DNA of 64,000 bases from Vibrio gallaecicus (GTDB lineage Bacteria; Pseudomonadota; Gammaproteobacteria; Enterobacterales; Vibrionaceae): contig NZ_AP025490.1 of the NCBI RefSeq assembly GCF_024347495.1, forward strand, positions 372,001 to 436,000. Reading direction: 5' to 3'. The translations under genes and the position numbers were made by a program. Each line of letters begins with the position of its first letter. Within the stretch, counting starts at the first letter, position 1. This document shows positions 26,757-37,808 of the stretch, in pieces. The notes beneath the pieces were generated by a model. It was not told where the DNA came from. It worked only from the letters and a program-made list of their open reading frames with translations, and did no database searches.

Positions 26757-26785
26757 CAATGCCTTGCCGTGACAGCAAGGCATTG
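26757..26785. promoter_or_regulatory. 11-bp hairpin in the mreB upstream region
   Basis: The perfect inverted repeat CAATGCCTTGC / GCAAGGCATTG has a 7-nt loop and lies 53 bp before mreB. There is no clean T-run, so it may be a degraded terminator of the msh operon or a structure in the mreB leader. Confidence 0.55.
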
Positions 26786-26828
26786 GTACATTTAGTGCAA
26801 TTTTTGTCTTCTAATTCTTGCAGGATGA

Positions 26829-27881
<1,053 letters not shown>

Positions 27882-27892
27882 TCATTCAGTGT

Positions 27893-27931
27893 TAGGCTAT
27901 TTTGTCTTTAACGTAAATACAAAATAGCCTA
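27893..27931 (+). promoter_or_regulatory. Long stem-loop between mreB and mreC
   Basis: A 13-bp perfect inverted repeat (27893-27905 / 27919-27931) with a 13-nt loop starts 11 bases after the mreB stop. No T-run follows, so it looks like an RNA processing or stability element that could set the ratio of mreB to mreC and mreD. TAGGA(C/T)C is then repeated three times (from 27930, 27944 and 27962) before mreC. Confidence 0.65.
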
Positions 27932-27975
27932 GGACCTTGTCTATAGGATCACATATAGCTCTAGGACCCATATAA

Positions 27976-28863
27976 ATGAAGCCAATTTTTGGTAGAGGCC
28001 CTTCTCTACAATTGCGCCTGTTTTTTGCTGTAATCGTATCAGCCAGCCTTATGCTGGCTGATAGTCGTTTAGATGCTTTCTCAAATGTCCGCTATCTATT
28101 GAATAGCATGGTTGCTCCAATTCAGTACACTGCGAATCTTCCACGCACTATGTTTGATGGTGTGTATGAAAGATTTAATACTCGTCAAGGGCTTATTGAA
28201 TCAAGCCACTCTCTAAAGCGAGAGGTTTTACGCTTAAAAAGTGAGCTCATTCTTCTTGAGCAGTACCAAGAAGAAAACCAGCGTTTACGTAAACTCCTTG
28301 GATCTCCCTTTGTTCGTGATGAAAGAAAAGTAGTAACTGAAGTCATGGCAGTCGACACCTCACCTTATCGCCATCAAGTAGTGATAGATAAAGGCACTAT
28401 TGATGGTGTGTATGAAGGTCAGCCTGTCATTAATGAAAAGGGTATTGTTGGGCAAGTGACATTTGTTGCTGCGCACAATAGTCGAGTGCTACTACTTACT
28501 GATGCAAATAATGCGATTCCTGTGCAAGTTATTCGTAACGATATCCGTGTTATTGCTTCTGGTAACGGAAAAGTTGATGAAATTCAGCTGGAACACATTC
28601 CAACAAGCACTGATATTCAAGAGGAAGACATGCTTGTTACATCAGGACTAGGTGGTATTTATCCTGAGGGTTACCCAGTCGCTTATGTTTCATCGGTTAA
28701 TTATGATCCTCAGCGAGAGTTCGCGGTGATCAAAGCAGAGCCTGTGGTTGAGTTTGATCGACTTAGATATTTATTGCTGATTTGGCCGGATGAAAATAAA
28801 CAATTACAAGTCGAGAAATCGAGTATTGAGCAAGTCATGCTAGAGGGTGAAAATGGCCAATAG
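27976..28863 (+). CDS. mreC: Rod-shape-determining protein MreC
   Basis: MreC is a bitopic inner-membrane protein that links MreB to PBP2/RodA through its periplasmic domain. The 295-residue protein has a membrane segment (about residues 15-32), a coiled-coil (about 65-105, with LKREVLRLKSELILLEQYQEENQRLRKLL) and a beta-rich MreC domain with VTEVMAVDTSPYRHQVVIDKG and VTSGLGGIYPEGYPV. It overlaps mreD by 11 bases. Confidence 0.96.
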   Translation: MKPIFGRGPSLQLRLFFAVIVSASLMLADSRLDAFSNVRYLLNSMVAPIQYTANLPRTMFDGVYERFNTRQGLIESSHSLKREVLRLKSELILLEQYQEENQRLRKLLGSPFVRDERKVVTEVMAVDTSPYRHQVVIDKGTIDGVYEGQPVINEKGIVGQVTFVAAHNSRVLLLTDANNAIPVQVIRNDIRVIASGNGKVDEIQLEHIPTSTDIQEEDMLVTSGLGGIYPEGYPVAYVSSVNYDPQREFAVIKAEPVVEFDRLRYLLLIWPDENKQLQVEKSSIEQVMLEGENGQ

Positions 28864-29341
28864 TGTATTGAGAAGTAAAATCGTTATCGGCTGCTCCTTT
28901 TTGGTTGCACTGGTTTTACAAACGATCCCATGGCCTGGCAGTTTAGATTTATTCCGACCATCTTGGTTGCTATTAGTCACTTGCTATTGGGTATTGGCAT
29001 TGCCACACCGAGTTAACGTGGGAACCGCTTTGATTTTAGGTCTACTCTGGGATCTACTTATTGGTTCTACCCTCGGCATTCGAGGGATGATGATATCCAT
29101 AGTGGTTTATATCATCGCTTTAAACTTCTTGGTTATTCGTAATTTAGCTTTATGGCAACAAGCCTTGATCATTGCAGCGCTGACCGTTTTGTTCGAAGTA
29201 TTTATATTCTTTGGTGAATATTTGATCCAGGATGTGGTATTCAACCCATTGTCGCTATGGAGTGCATTGATAAACTGTATACTTTGGCCATGGATGTTTT
29301 TGTTAATGAGGCGTGTTCGACGTCATTGGCATGTTAGGTAA
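28853..29341 (+). CDS. mreD: Rod-shape-determining protein MreD
   Basis: MreD is a polytopic inner-membrane partner of MreC. The 162-residue protein has about five hydrophobic segments and the family motif FRPSWLLLVTCYWVLALPHRVNVGTALILGLLWDLLIG. The ATG at 28853 has AGAGGG six bases upstream and gives the same length as E. coli MreD. An in-frame GTG at 28847 overlaps that ribosome site. The gene starts within the end of mreC. Confidence 0.94.
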   Translation: MANSVLRSKIVIGCSFLVALVLQTIPWPGSLDLFRPSWLLLVTCYWVLALPHRVNVGTALILGLLWDLLIGSTLGIRGMMISIVVYIIALNFLVIRNLALWQQALIIAALTVLFEVFIFFGEYLIQDVVFNPLSLWSALINCILWPWMFLLMRRVRRHWHVR

Positions 29342-29345
29342 TGTA

Positions 29346-29915
29346 ATGATTGAGCAACATAAATTAATTTTAGCGTCAGGCTCACCGCGTAGAAAAGAGC
29401 TTCTTAGCCAATTGGGTTATGAGTTTTCTATCTTGATTACTGATATTGAAGAAGTAAAACAAGATCAAGAACTTCCGGAAGAGTACGTAAAGCGTCTATC
29501 TTTAGAGAAGGCAATGGCTGGTTTAGCTTTATCAGAAAGCGATGCCGTTGTACTTGGCTCTGATACGGTTGTGGTTAGCCATGGAAAAGTGCTAGAAAAA
29601 CCAAAAGATTACGATGATTCAAAGCGAATGCTTGAGCAATTATCAAATAGCCAACACCAAGTGATGACTGCAGTCTCCGTGGTGACGGGCGAAAAGCAAA
29701 AAACAGACGTTGTTATTACAGACGTATGGTTTAAGCCCCTTAGCGAAAAAGAAATAGAACAATATTGGCAATCTGGGGAGCCATGCGATAAAGCAGGTAG
29801 TTATGGTATTCAAGGGCTTGGAGGACGCTTTGTCACCCGAGTTGAAGGTAGTTTTTACGCCGTAGTCGGCTTACCTTTATTTGAAACAGACCAACTACTG
29901 CAAGAATTCTTATAG
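29346..29915 (+). CDS. Maf-family nucleoside triphosphate pyrophosphatase (YhdE type)
   Basis: The 189-residue Maf protein hydrolyses non-standard or excess pyrimidine nucleotides; YhdE relatives act on dTTP and UTP. It has the N-terminal phosphate loop LASGSPRRKELL (residues 7-18). It also has the conserved GSDTVV, KPKDYDDSKRML and DKAGSYGIQGLGG motifs. The ATG at 29346 has AGG seven bases upstream and gives the standard start; ATGs at 29313 and 29331 lie inside mreD. It sits between mreD and rng, the same order as E. coli yhdE. Confidence 0.92.
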   Translation: MIEQHKLILASGSPRRKELLSQLGYEFSILITDIEEVKQDQELPEEYVKRLSLEKAMAGLALSESDAVVLGSDTVVVSHGKVLEKPKDYDDSKRMLEQLSNSQHQVMTAVSVVTGEKQKTDVVITDVWFKPLSEKEIEQYWQSGEPCDKAGSYGIQGLGGRFVTRVEGSFYAVVGLPLFETDQLLQEFL

Positions 29916-29936
29916 TTTTAAAATTTGAGGTGCACC

Positions 29937-31406
29937 ATGAGTGCTGAATTGCTGCTGAACGTGACTCCGAGTGAAACTCGTGTGGCCATGATTGAAGGGG
30001 GATCTCTTCAAGAAATCCATATAGAACGTGATTCGAGACGTGGGATCGTTGGAAATATTTATAAAGGTCGAGTAAGTCGAGTATTGCCGGGGATGCAAGC
30101 TGCGTTTGTAGATATTGGGCTTGAAAAAGCTGCATTTTTACACGCGTCAGATATTGTTCCGCATACTGAATGTGTTGCTGAAAATGAAAAGAAGCAATTT
30201 CAGGTTCGTGATATTTCAGAACTCGTTCGTCAAGGACAAGACATCGTTGTACAAGTAGTTAAAGATCCGCTTGGAACAAAAGGTGCTCGTTTAACTACGG
30301 ATATTACTTTGCCTTCTCGCTACCTAGTATTTATGCCTGGTGCGAGTCATGTTGGCGTTTCTCAACGTATAGAAACCGAATCTGAACGTAACCGCTTGAA
30401 GAAAGTTGTATCTGGTTACTGTGATGAGCATGGTGGCTTTATTATCCGAACTGCTGCTGAAGGGGCTGATGCTCATGAACTTTCTCAAGATGCAGCTTTC
30501 TTAAAACGCTTGTGGTTAAAAGTACTTGAGCGCAAAGGTAAGCATAAAGCCCGTACTCGTTTGTATGGTGAGCTGTGTTTAAGTCAGCGTATTTTGCGTG
30601 ACTTTGTTGGTACTGAGCTGAGTAAGATCCAAGTCGATTCACGGCAAGAATTTGAAAACTTGAAAGAGTTTACTTCTGAATATGTACCTGAATTAACGGA
30701 TAAACTCGAGCTATACGAAGGTGATAAGCCAATCTTTGATATGTACGATACGGAAAACGAAATTCAGCGTTCTCTTGATCGTAAAGTAGAGCTTAAATCT
30801 GGCGGATACTTGATCATTGATCAAACGGAAGCCATGACCACTGTCGATATCAATACTGGGGCTTTTGTTGGTCGCCGTAACCTTGAAGAAACCATTTTCA
30901 ATACGAATGTGGAAGCGACTCAGGCGATAGCTCGCCAATTACGTCTTCGTAATTTAGGTGGCATTATCATTATCGACTTTATTGATATGCTCTCTGAAGA
31001 ACATCGTAAGCGTGTACTTACTTCATTAGAAGCGGCACTTGATAAAGACCGAGTGAAAACCAACATTAATGGTTTCACACAACTTGGTTTAGTTGAAATG
31101 ACCCGTAAGCGTACACGAGAAAGTATTGAACATATCCTTTGCTCTAGCTGTCCTACTTGTGAAGGCAGAGGTAGCGTCAAAACAGTCGAAACGGTGTGTT
31201 ATGAAATATTGCGAGAAATCACTCGTGTTAACCGAGCTTATGATGCCGATAAGTTTGTTGCTTATGCTTCACCAGCTGTGGCTGAGACATTAGAAGGCGA
31301 CGAGTCTCACGCATTAGCGGAGCTTAAAGTCTTCATTGGAAAAGACGTTAAAATTCAAGCTGAACCTCTATATATTCAGGAACAGTTTGACGTAGTCATG
31401 ATGTAG
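29937..31406 (+). CDS. rng: Ribonuclease G
   Basis: RNase G is an endoribonuclease that matures the 16S rRNA 5' end and decays some mRNAs. The 489-residue protein has exactly the E. coli length. It contains the S1-like RNA-binding part (GNIYKGRVSRVLPGMQAAFVDIG), the catalytic DNase I-like motifs with metal-binding aspartates (TTVDINTGAFVG and IIIIDFIDM), and the zinc-link cysteines CSSCPTC. The ATG at 29937 has GAGGTG six bases upstream. yhdP follows after ten bases, as in enterics. Confidence 0.97.
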   Translation: MSAELLLNVTPSETRVAMIEGGSLQEIHIERDSRRGIVGNIYKGRVSRVLPGMQAAFVDIGLEKAAFLHASDIVPHTECVAENEKKQFQVRDISELVRQGQDIVVQVVKDPLGTKGARLTTDITLPSRYLVFMPGASHVGVSQRIETESERNRLKKVVSGYCDEHGGFIIRTAAEGADAHELSQDAAFLKRLWLKVLERKGKHKARTRLYGELCLSQRILRDFVGTELSKIQVDSRQEFENLKEFTSEYVPELTDKLELYEGDKPIFDMYDTENEIQRSLDRKVELKSGGYLIIDQTEAMTTVDINTGAFVGRRNLEETIFNTNVEATQAIARQLRLRNLGGIIIIDFIDMLSEEHRKRVLTSLEAALDKDRVKTNINGFTQLGLVEMTRKRTRESIEHILCSSCPTCEGRGSVKTVETVCYEILREITRVNRAYDADKFVAYASPAVAETLEGDESHALAELKVFIGKDVKIQAEPLYIQEQFDVVMM

Positions 31407-31416
31407 TAGGTCTTTT

Positions 31417-34400
31417 GTGAGTTCAGGTCTTACCCGTTTACTGCGCGCATTATTGTGGTTAGTTGTTACTGTATTGGTCATGTTGGCGATAGCAGTAACA
31501 ACGTTGCGTGTTGCTTTACCAAATTTAAATAAATATCAATCAGATATCGAATCCTGGGTTAATCAAAATTCAGGTTTTGAATTCTCTATTCAAGATGTGA
31601 GTGGATTTTGGCGAAATACTCACCCTTCTATTGCTATTCAAGGCGTTAAAGCCATTTTTCCTCAGTCTGAAAATTTACAGTTTTCAGTTGAACGTGTTGA
31701 AGTGGAATTCGACCTCATTCAATCCGTTTTACTTATGCAGCCTGTCGTCACTGATTTGATCATGAACGAAATGGCGGTCGATGTTCGCTCTTTAGATATT
31801 TTAGGGACGAAATCAAAAAATGATTCACTAGAAGTAGCGCAAGAAAGTTTGGATTCAGATGAGTCCTCAAAGTCTAAAATGATAAAGGAGTTAGATAACT
31901 TCTTATTGAAAACGCTGGTGGATTTTACAGTTAAAGACTCTTCTATCCAGTATGTTTCGATTTCAGGTGAAGAGCGCCAGCTCGATATAGAGCACCTTAA
32001 ATGGCGAAATTCAGGTGAACAGCATTTAGCTGAAGGTGTCGTAAGCATTAAAGATGCTAACCTGAACTCTTTGTCAGTAAGCGCTAACTTTATTGATGGT
32101 GGATCATTAGTTGATGTATCCGGTGAGTTTTATGTAAGTGCTGATAGCGTTTCAATTCAACCATGGCTTACTCACTACATGCAGGCTGAGTCTGGAATAA
32201 AGAGTGGAACAATAAGCTTAAATAGTTGGTTGACTCTAAAAAACAGCAAGCCTGTTGATGCTTATGTTGAAGTTCTACCTTCTGAGCTTAGTTGGACAGA
32301 AGATGGAGACCATGATTTTTTAGTGGAATCAGGTGTATTTAAGTTATCTCCTACGGAGAATGGCTGGCAAGTAAATGGTCACTCACTTAATTTGAGAACG
32401 GACGATACTCAATGGCCTGAACTTGATGTTGCGTTTGATTGGCAACATGACTTATGGCATTTGAATGTGTCTCAGGTTGAGGTTTCCGCTCTTACGCCCT
32501 TAATTAAGCTAATGCCTGATTCAGCCACTTCTACTAAATGGATTGAAAAACTCAATCCTGCTGGTGTTATTGAAGACATTCGAGTTTCGATGGGTGAAGA
32601 ACTAGAAAGCCTTCGCTATTCTGCAAGTTTTCGTGATATGTCATTAAAACAGTGGGATTTGTTGCCTGGTTTTAATCATGTCTCAGGCAGAATTTCTGGT
32701 TCAACAGTTCAAGCATATACCAGCTTATCCGTCATTGATGACGTATTTCCGTATGGTGAAGTTTTCCAAGCCCCATTAAATATAAAGCAAGGTCAAGTCG
32801 ACATTGTTTGGCAGCAAGATGAGTCTGGTTGGAGGTTATGGTCAGATAAAGTCACAGCTGCCACACCAGATTTGCAAGTTCTGGGCGCGTTTCGTTTAGA
32901 CTTTCCAAATGATAGTAGCCCGTTCTTATCATTTTATGGTGAGGCAGACGCATACAATGTAGGTGAAACTTGGCGTTACTTACCGACTCTCGCCTTAGGG
33001 CAAGATCTTACCGATTACCTTTCAACGGCTATTCAAGGCGGAAAAGCTGAGACTGTAAAGCTGTTATGGCATGGCGAATTAGCTCAATATCCATATTCAA
33101 ATAATGAGGGTACCTTTCAGGTATGGGTTGGGTTAGAGGAAGCGAAATTTAGTTTTGATACAGCTTGGCCGCTCATTACCGATTTGCAATTAGATCTCTT
33201 GTTTGAAAATGATGCCATGTATTTGGATTCTCGTTCAGCTCAATTAATGGATGTAAAAGCAAAGCGAATTACAGGGCGAATTCCTTACCTTGGGGAAGGC
33301 GGTCACATAGAAATTGAAGCAAGTGCTGCCGCTTCTGGTAATGCTGTGCGCAATTATATGACCTCAACACCACTGGTTGATTCTGTGGGGGCGGCTTTAA
33401 CTGCTTTACAGGTAGACGGAAAGGTAGATTCTAAATTTCAGCTGTATATTCCTTTTGACTCCAATGTAGAGTCTAGAGCGTGGGGCTATGCTGACTTAAA
33501 AGGTAACCATGTCGATATAAAAGCTCCGCCAATAACGCTGGAAAATGTGACGGGTAGAATTGAGTTTGATAATGATGTAGTGACTGCAAATGGTCTCGCT
33601 GCGGAGTTATTAGAACAAGGTATTTCTGTTGATTTTAAAGGTGAAAATGAAGGTACTGGCTATGTTGTTGATATCGATGTTCTAGGGGACTGGGATACCG
33701 ATCCTTTAGTACCTTATATTGGTGAACGTTGGTTGAGCCGGATTTCAGGGCATGCTCCTTGGCAGACTGGAATCGATATTCAATTAAATGATATTGGTTT
33801 TACGTACCAACTCGATCTGCAATCTGATCTTAAATTTATTGCTAGTGAATACCCTTATCCATTAGCTAAGAAATCATTAGAAAATGGTGCTTTAAGGCTT
33901 CAGGCTTCGGGGAATCAAGAGTCAATTACGGCCCGTCTACAACTACCTAATAGTAAATATCAAACTGAGATTGATATAACTGGTGAAGTGCCAGTTCTGA
34001 CCGCGACCAATTTAGTACTTGGTCGTGGTGGATATAAAATTAGCCCTGTGGTTGGACACAATGCCCTCATTCGTACGGATAAATTCAACCTAGATGATTG
34101 GCTTAGTGTCACCGATCACTCTGAAGCGGATAGCAAGGCGGTGTTGAGTACTATGAACACCCCTGAAATCCCAATGCCAGAGCGAGTGACCCTTGAAAGT
34201 AAGCAGTTAACATTAGCGGGTATTCAGTGGAATGATGTTGACTTCAAAGCTCGCAAGCAGAACTCGGCTTGGAAAGTACAGCTTAAGAGTCAGGAAGTTG
34301 AAGGTGATATCCACTATTTAGAGCCATATGATCTGAGTGTTTCTCTGGATAGGTTACACGTGTTTGTTCCTGAATGGTCTACAGAAAAGAAATCAGAGCC

Positions 34401-35313
34401 GTTATTAAAAATTAAAGAGGAACAGGCTCCATTGATCTCGAATTTTGACCGTAAGATCCATGATCTAATGCCGAATGTGACACTTTTAATCGACGACTTG
34501 TGGTTACAAGGTTATAAGGTCGGAGAGGTGAATGTTGAACTTTTACGCCAAGAAGATCGTATTGAATGGGAAAAGATCCAGGTTCGCAGTGGTACAAATA
34601 AAGCCGACATTAGTGGTTGGTGGAAACTGGATGGTGATATTAGTCAGTCTACGCTGAATGTTGATATCGAAGGCGAAAATAACAGTGAGTTAATGGAGCG
34701 TTTCGGTATCACCTCTGGGATACAAAAAGCTCCATTTGAGCTTCAAGCGAATATGACTTGGGACGGATCGCCATGGGGAATCAAAACCGATACTTTAGAC
34801 GGTAATGTCGAGACTAAGTTTGGTAAAGGCATTATTTCAGATGTAAGTGGTGCTGCTAGGCTTCTTGGGTTGTTCAGCTTGGACTCGATCATTCGTAAGA
34901 TGCAACTCGATTTCTCTGATGTATTCGATAAGGGCATGGCATTTAACTCAATTACAGGAACTGGTGAGTTTCAAAGTGGGATTTTCTTAACCAACGATCT
35001 GAATATGGATGCCGTTGCGGGTGAAATGCAGATCAATGGTATTGCAAACTTGAATACGAGGTTGGTTGATGCTGAAGTGAACTTCACACCAGATATCACA
35101 TCCGGTATTCCAGTTTTGACGGCGTTTGCGGTAACCCCACAAACGGCTTTGTATGTACTTGCGATTACAACAGTTATCTCGCCAGTTGTGGAAGTTTTTA
35201 CTCAAGTAAACTACTCAGTGAAAGGACCTTTAGACTCGCCTACGGTTAGTGAATTATCACGAAGAAAAGGTGAGTTTAAATTACCTGAAAAATTAAGAAA
35301 GTTAGCCGAATAG
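31417..35313 (+). CDS. yhdP: YhdP, large AsmA-like envelope lipid-transport protein
   Basis: YhdP is a very long AsmA-like protein that spans the periplasm and helps move phospholipid to the outer membrane. The 1298-residue protein has an N-terminal membrane anchor (about residues 8-30). A long series of beta-rich repeats follows, then the typical C-terminal segment with SGAARLLGLFSLDSIIRKMQLDFSDVF and NGIANLNTRLVDAEVNFTPDI. The start is a GTG at 31417 just after the rng stop. It is slightly longer than E. coli YhdP. Confidence 0.92.
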   Translation: MSSGLTRLLRALLWLVVTVLVMLAIAVTTLRVALPNLNKYQSDIESWVNQNSGFEFSIQDVSGFWRNTHPSIAIQGVKAIFPQSENLQFSVERVEVEFDLIQSVLLMQPVVTDLIMNEMAVDVRSLDILGTKSKNDSLEVAQESLDSDESSKSKMIKELDNFLLKTLVDFTVKDSSIQYVSISGEERQLDIEHLKWRNSGEQHLAEGVVSIKDANLNSLSVSANFIDGGSLVDVSGEFYVSADSVSIQPWLTHYMQAESGIKSGTISLNSWLTLKNSKPVDAYVEVLPSELSWTEDGDHDFLVESGVFKLSPTENGWQVNGHSLNLRTDDTQWPELDVAFDWQHDLWHLNVSQVEVSALTPLIKLMPDSATSTKWIEKLNPAGVIEDIRVSMGEELESLRYSASFRDMSLKQWDLLPGFNHVSGRISGSTVQAYTSLSVIDDVFPYGEVFQAPLNIKQGQVDIVWQQDESGWRLWSDKVTAATPDLQVLGAFRLDFPNDSSPFLSFYGEADAYNVGETWRYLPTLALGQDLTDYLSTAIQGGKAETVKLLWHGELAQYPYSNNEGTFQVWVGLEEAKFSFDTAWPLITDLQLDLLFENDAMYLDSRSAQLMDVKAKRITGRIPYLGEGGHIEIEASAAASGNAVRNYMTSTPLVDSVGAALTALQVDGKVDSKFQLYIPFDSNVESRAWGYADLKGNHVDIKAPPITLENVTGRIEFDNDVVTANGLAAELLEQGISVDFKGENEGTGYVVDIDVLGDWDTDPLVPYIGERWLSRISGHAPWQTGIDIQLNDIGFTYQLDLQSDLKFIASEYPYPLAKKSLENGALRLQASGNQESITARLQLPNSKYQTEIDITGEVPVLTATNLVLGRGGYKISPVVGHNALIRTDKFNLDDWLSVTDHSEADSKAVLSTMNTPEIPMPERVTLESKQLTLAGIQWNDVDFKARKQNSAWKVQLKSQEVEGDIHYLEPYDLSVSLDRLHVFVPEWSTEKKSEPLLKIKEEQAPLISNFDRKIHDLMPNVTLLIDDLWLQGYKVGEVNVELLRQEDRIEWEKIQVRSGTNKADISGWWKLDGDISQSTLNVDIEGENNSELMERFGITSGIQKAPFELQANMTWDGSPWGIKTDTLDGNVETKFGKGIISDVSGAARLLGLFSLDSIIRKMQLDFSDVFDKGMAFNSITGTGEFQSGIFLTNDLNMDAVAGEMQINGIANLNTRLVDAEVNFTPDITSGIPVLTAFAVTPQTALYVLAITTVISPVVEVFTQVNYSVKGPLDSPTVSELSRRKGEFKLPEKLRKLAE

Positions 35314-35374
35314 ATAGCCGTTTTAATAACAGCTATTGAGTCAGGCTATACTCAATAAAGAATGGAGCAAACAC

Positions 35375-36187
35375 ATGGATAGTGTTGGTTTAATCCAAAT
35401 GACTTCAGGAGCGGACCCTGAACTAAACTTAGCTTACATCACCCAAGAAGTGATTCGATGTAAAGCTCTCGGCGCTAAGTGGGTCGTGTGTCCTGAAAAT
35501 GCATTAATATTCGGGGCGAAATCCGATTACCACCGATACGCAGAAAAGATCGGCGAAGGTGTTATTCAAACGCAGTTATCCGAATTAGCTAGAGAACAGC
35601 GAATTTGGATTGTGATTGGAAGTATGCCAATACAGACCTCGAAAGGTGTGACCACTACTACATTAGTGATTGATGATTTTGGGGCGATAGTTGCCCACTA
35701 TGACAAGCTGCATATGTTTGATGTGGATGTTGCAGATGCGCAAAAGCATTATCGAGAATCTGATATTTTTACGGCTGGAGATAAAGTCGTTACCGCAGAA
35801 ACGCCTTTTGGTCGCCTGGGTTTGAGTATTTGTTATGATGTGCGATTTCCTAACCTGTATTCGGAATTACGTAAGCAAGGTGCGCAAGTCATGATTGTCC
35901 CGGCAGCCTTTACTGCGGTAACAGGTGAAGCACATTGGGAAGCATTGTTAAGATGCCGAGCCATTGAAACCCAATCTTGGGTTGTCGCTGTTGGTCAGGG
36001 TGGCATTCATCCGTGCCTAAGAGAAACCTGGGGTCACTCTATGGTTATTGACCCATGGGGAAGAATCGTGACCCAATTAGGACAACAAGCAGAAAGTGTT
36101 GTAGTCGAGTTAGATATTACAAGTTGTGAGTCCATCAGAAAGAATATGCCGATAGCGCAACATACTCGTTTTACCAACCAATTTTAA
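35375..36187 (+). CDS. Nitrilase-superfamily amidase (Nit1/Nit2-like)
   Basis: This carbon-nitrogen hydrolase of 270 residues has the Glu-Lys-Cys catalytic triad in VCPENALIFG (Glu near 42), HYDKLHMFDVDV (Lys near 112) and LSICYDVRFPNLYSELRKQGA (Cys near 153). Relatives of the Nit1/Nit2 class remove deaminated glutathione or omega-amides, a metabolite-repair role; the substrate here is inferred. GGAG lies seven bases before the ATG at 35375. It sits between yhdP and tldD. Confidence 0.88.
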   Translation: MDSVGLIQMTSGADPELNLAYITQEVIRCKALGAKWVVCPENALIFGAKSDYHRYAEKIGEGVIQTQLSELAREQRIWIVIGSMPIQTSKGVTTTTLVIDDFGAIVAHYDKLHMFDVDVADAQKHYRESDIFTAGDKVVTAETPFGRLGLSICYDVRFPNLYSELRKQGAQVMIVPAAFTAVTGEAHWEALLRCRAIETQSWVVAVGQGGIHPCLRETWGHSMVIDPWGRIVTQLGQQAESVVVELDITSCESIRKNMPIAQHTRFTNQF

Positions 36188-36208
36188 TTTAAATAACAAG
36201 AGCTAGAT

Positions 36209-37654
36209 ATGAGCATTAGTCAAATTGAAGAAGCGCTACTCAACCCTACAGGGCTTACGGAGCAAGATATCGCAGATACATTAGCGAGCATTGCGACCCG
36301 CCAGGTTGATTATGCCGATATCTATTTCCAGTCTAGCTGGCATGAATCTTTAGTACTTGAAGATAGCATCATCAAAGATGGTTCATTCAATATTGATTGT
36401 GGTGTGGGTGTTCGTGCTGTTGCAGGCGAAAAAACAGGTTTTGCTTATTCAGACCAAATTCAGCTTGAAGGTCTGAAGCAAAGTGCTATTGCTGCTCGTG
36501 GTATTGCACAGCAAGGTCAAAGCGCTTCTGTTCAAGCGTTTAAACGTAATCAAAATCAAGCTTACTATGATGCTGTAAACCCGCTAGCGAGTTGGGAAAA
36601 GCAGCAAAAAACAGAACTACTGAAATCATTAGATGCGTACATTCGTACTAAAGAGCCAATGGTAACGGAAGTATCGGTAAGTTTGAGTGGCGTGCATGAG
36701 CAGATGCTTGTTGCCGCAACCGATGGAACTTACGCAGGTGATATTCGCCCGCTAGTTCGACTATCTATTAGCGTATTGGCACAAAAAGGCGATCGCCGTG
36801 AAAGAGGCAGTGCTGGTGGCGGTGGTCGTTTCGGTTACGACTTCTTCTTATCTGATCAAGATGGTTCTAAAGTCGCTTTCCAATTCGCAGATGAAGCAAT
36901 TCGCCAAGCATTAGTCAACTTAGAAGCGGTTGCTGCACCTGCGGGCGCAATGCCTGTCGTATTAGGTTCAGGTTGGCCTGGCGTTCTACTTCATGAAGCG
37001 GTAGGTCACGGTTTGGAAGGTGACTTCAACCGTAAAGAGTCTTCAGTGTTCTCTGGGAAAGTAGGTGAGCAAGTGACATCAAGCCTTTGTACTATTGTTG
37101 ATGACGGTACGCTAACAGACCTACGTGGTTCACTGAATGTGGATGATGAAGGTGTGAATGGTCAATACAATACCTTGATTGAAAAGGGTGTACTAAAAGG
37201 CTATATGCAAGATAAGTTGAATGCACGTTTAATGGGTGTTGCACCAACAGGTAATGGTCGTCGTGAATCATATGCACATTTACCTATGCCGCGTATGACA
37301 AACACGTACATGCTGCCGGGCGAGCATACACCGGAAGAAATTATTTCAACGGTTGAGAAAGGTATTTACGCGCCCAACTTCGGTGGCGGTCAAGTTGATA
37401 TCACTTCTGGTAAATTCGTATTTTCTGCATCAGAAGCGTACATGATTGAGAACGGAAAAATCACTCACCCAGTCAAAGGTGCGACGTTAATTGGTTCTGG
37501 TATTGAAGCCATGCAGCAAGTTTCTATGGTGGGTAATGACCTAAGTATCGACCGCGGTGTTGGTGTGTGTGGTAAAGCGGGTCAAAGTGTACCTGTAGGT
37601 GTTGGTCAGCCAACATTGAAGCTAGACTCTCTAACTGTTGGTGGTACTGAGTAA
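36209..37654 (+). CDS. tldD: Metalloprotease subunit TldD
   Basis: TldD with TldE/PmbA forms a zinc protease that degrades unfolded peptides and matures some microcins and antitoxins. The 481-residue protein has the HExxxH zinc motif [11 protein letters not shown] (from residue 262). It also has the flanking [14 protein letters not shown] and [12 protein letters not shown] segments and a conserved C-terminal [21 protein letters not shown]. The partner tldE is not in the window. A strong terminator follows. Confidence 0.96.
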   Translation: MSISQIEEALLNPTGLTEQDIADTLASIATRQVDYADIYFQSSWHESLVLEDSIIKDGSFNIDCGVGVRAVAGEKTGFAYSDQIQLEGLKQSAIAARGIAQQGQSASVQAFKRNQNQAYYDAVNPLASWEKQQKTELLKSLDAYIRTKEPMVTEVSVSLSGVHEQMLVAATDGTYAGDIRPLVRLSISVLAQKGDRRERGSAGGGGRFGYDFFLSDQDGSKVAFQFADEAIRQALVNLEAVAAPAGAMPVVLGSGWPGVLLHEAVGHGLEGDFNRKESSVFSGKVGEQVTSSLCTIVDDGTLTDLRGSLNVDDEGVNGQYNTLIEKGVLKGYMQDKLNARLMGVAPTGNGRRESYAHLPMPRMTNTYMLPGEHTPEEIISTVEKGIYAPNFGGGQVDITSGKFVFSASEAYMIENGKITHPVKGATLIGSGIEAMQQVSMVGNDLSIDRGVGVCGKAGQSVPVGVGQPTLKLDSLTVGGTE

Positions 37655-37709
37655 GTCACTCCAGATATCTGCCTAGTGAAAACTCATTCGCTAAAAATTA
37701 ATAGATAAG

Positions 37710-37738
37710 AAGCGCCTCCATTGTGAGGCGCTTTTTTA
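37710..37738 (+). terminator. tldD intrinsic terminator
   Basis: The 9-bp stem AAGCGCCTC / GAGGCGCTT (37710-37718 / 37725-37733) has a 6-nt loop and a T-run. Confidence 0.9.
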
Positions 37739-37808
37739 TTGGTTTCGATTTATATCGGCTTTAGGTTAAACCTGTTTAGAGTCTGCATTTTGGGATACAA
37801 CAGAGCTA

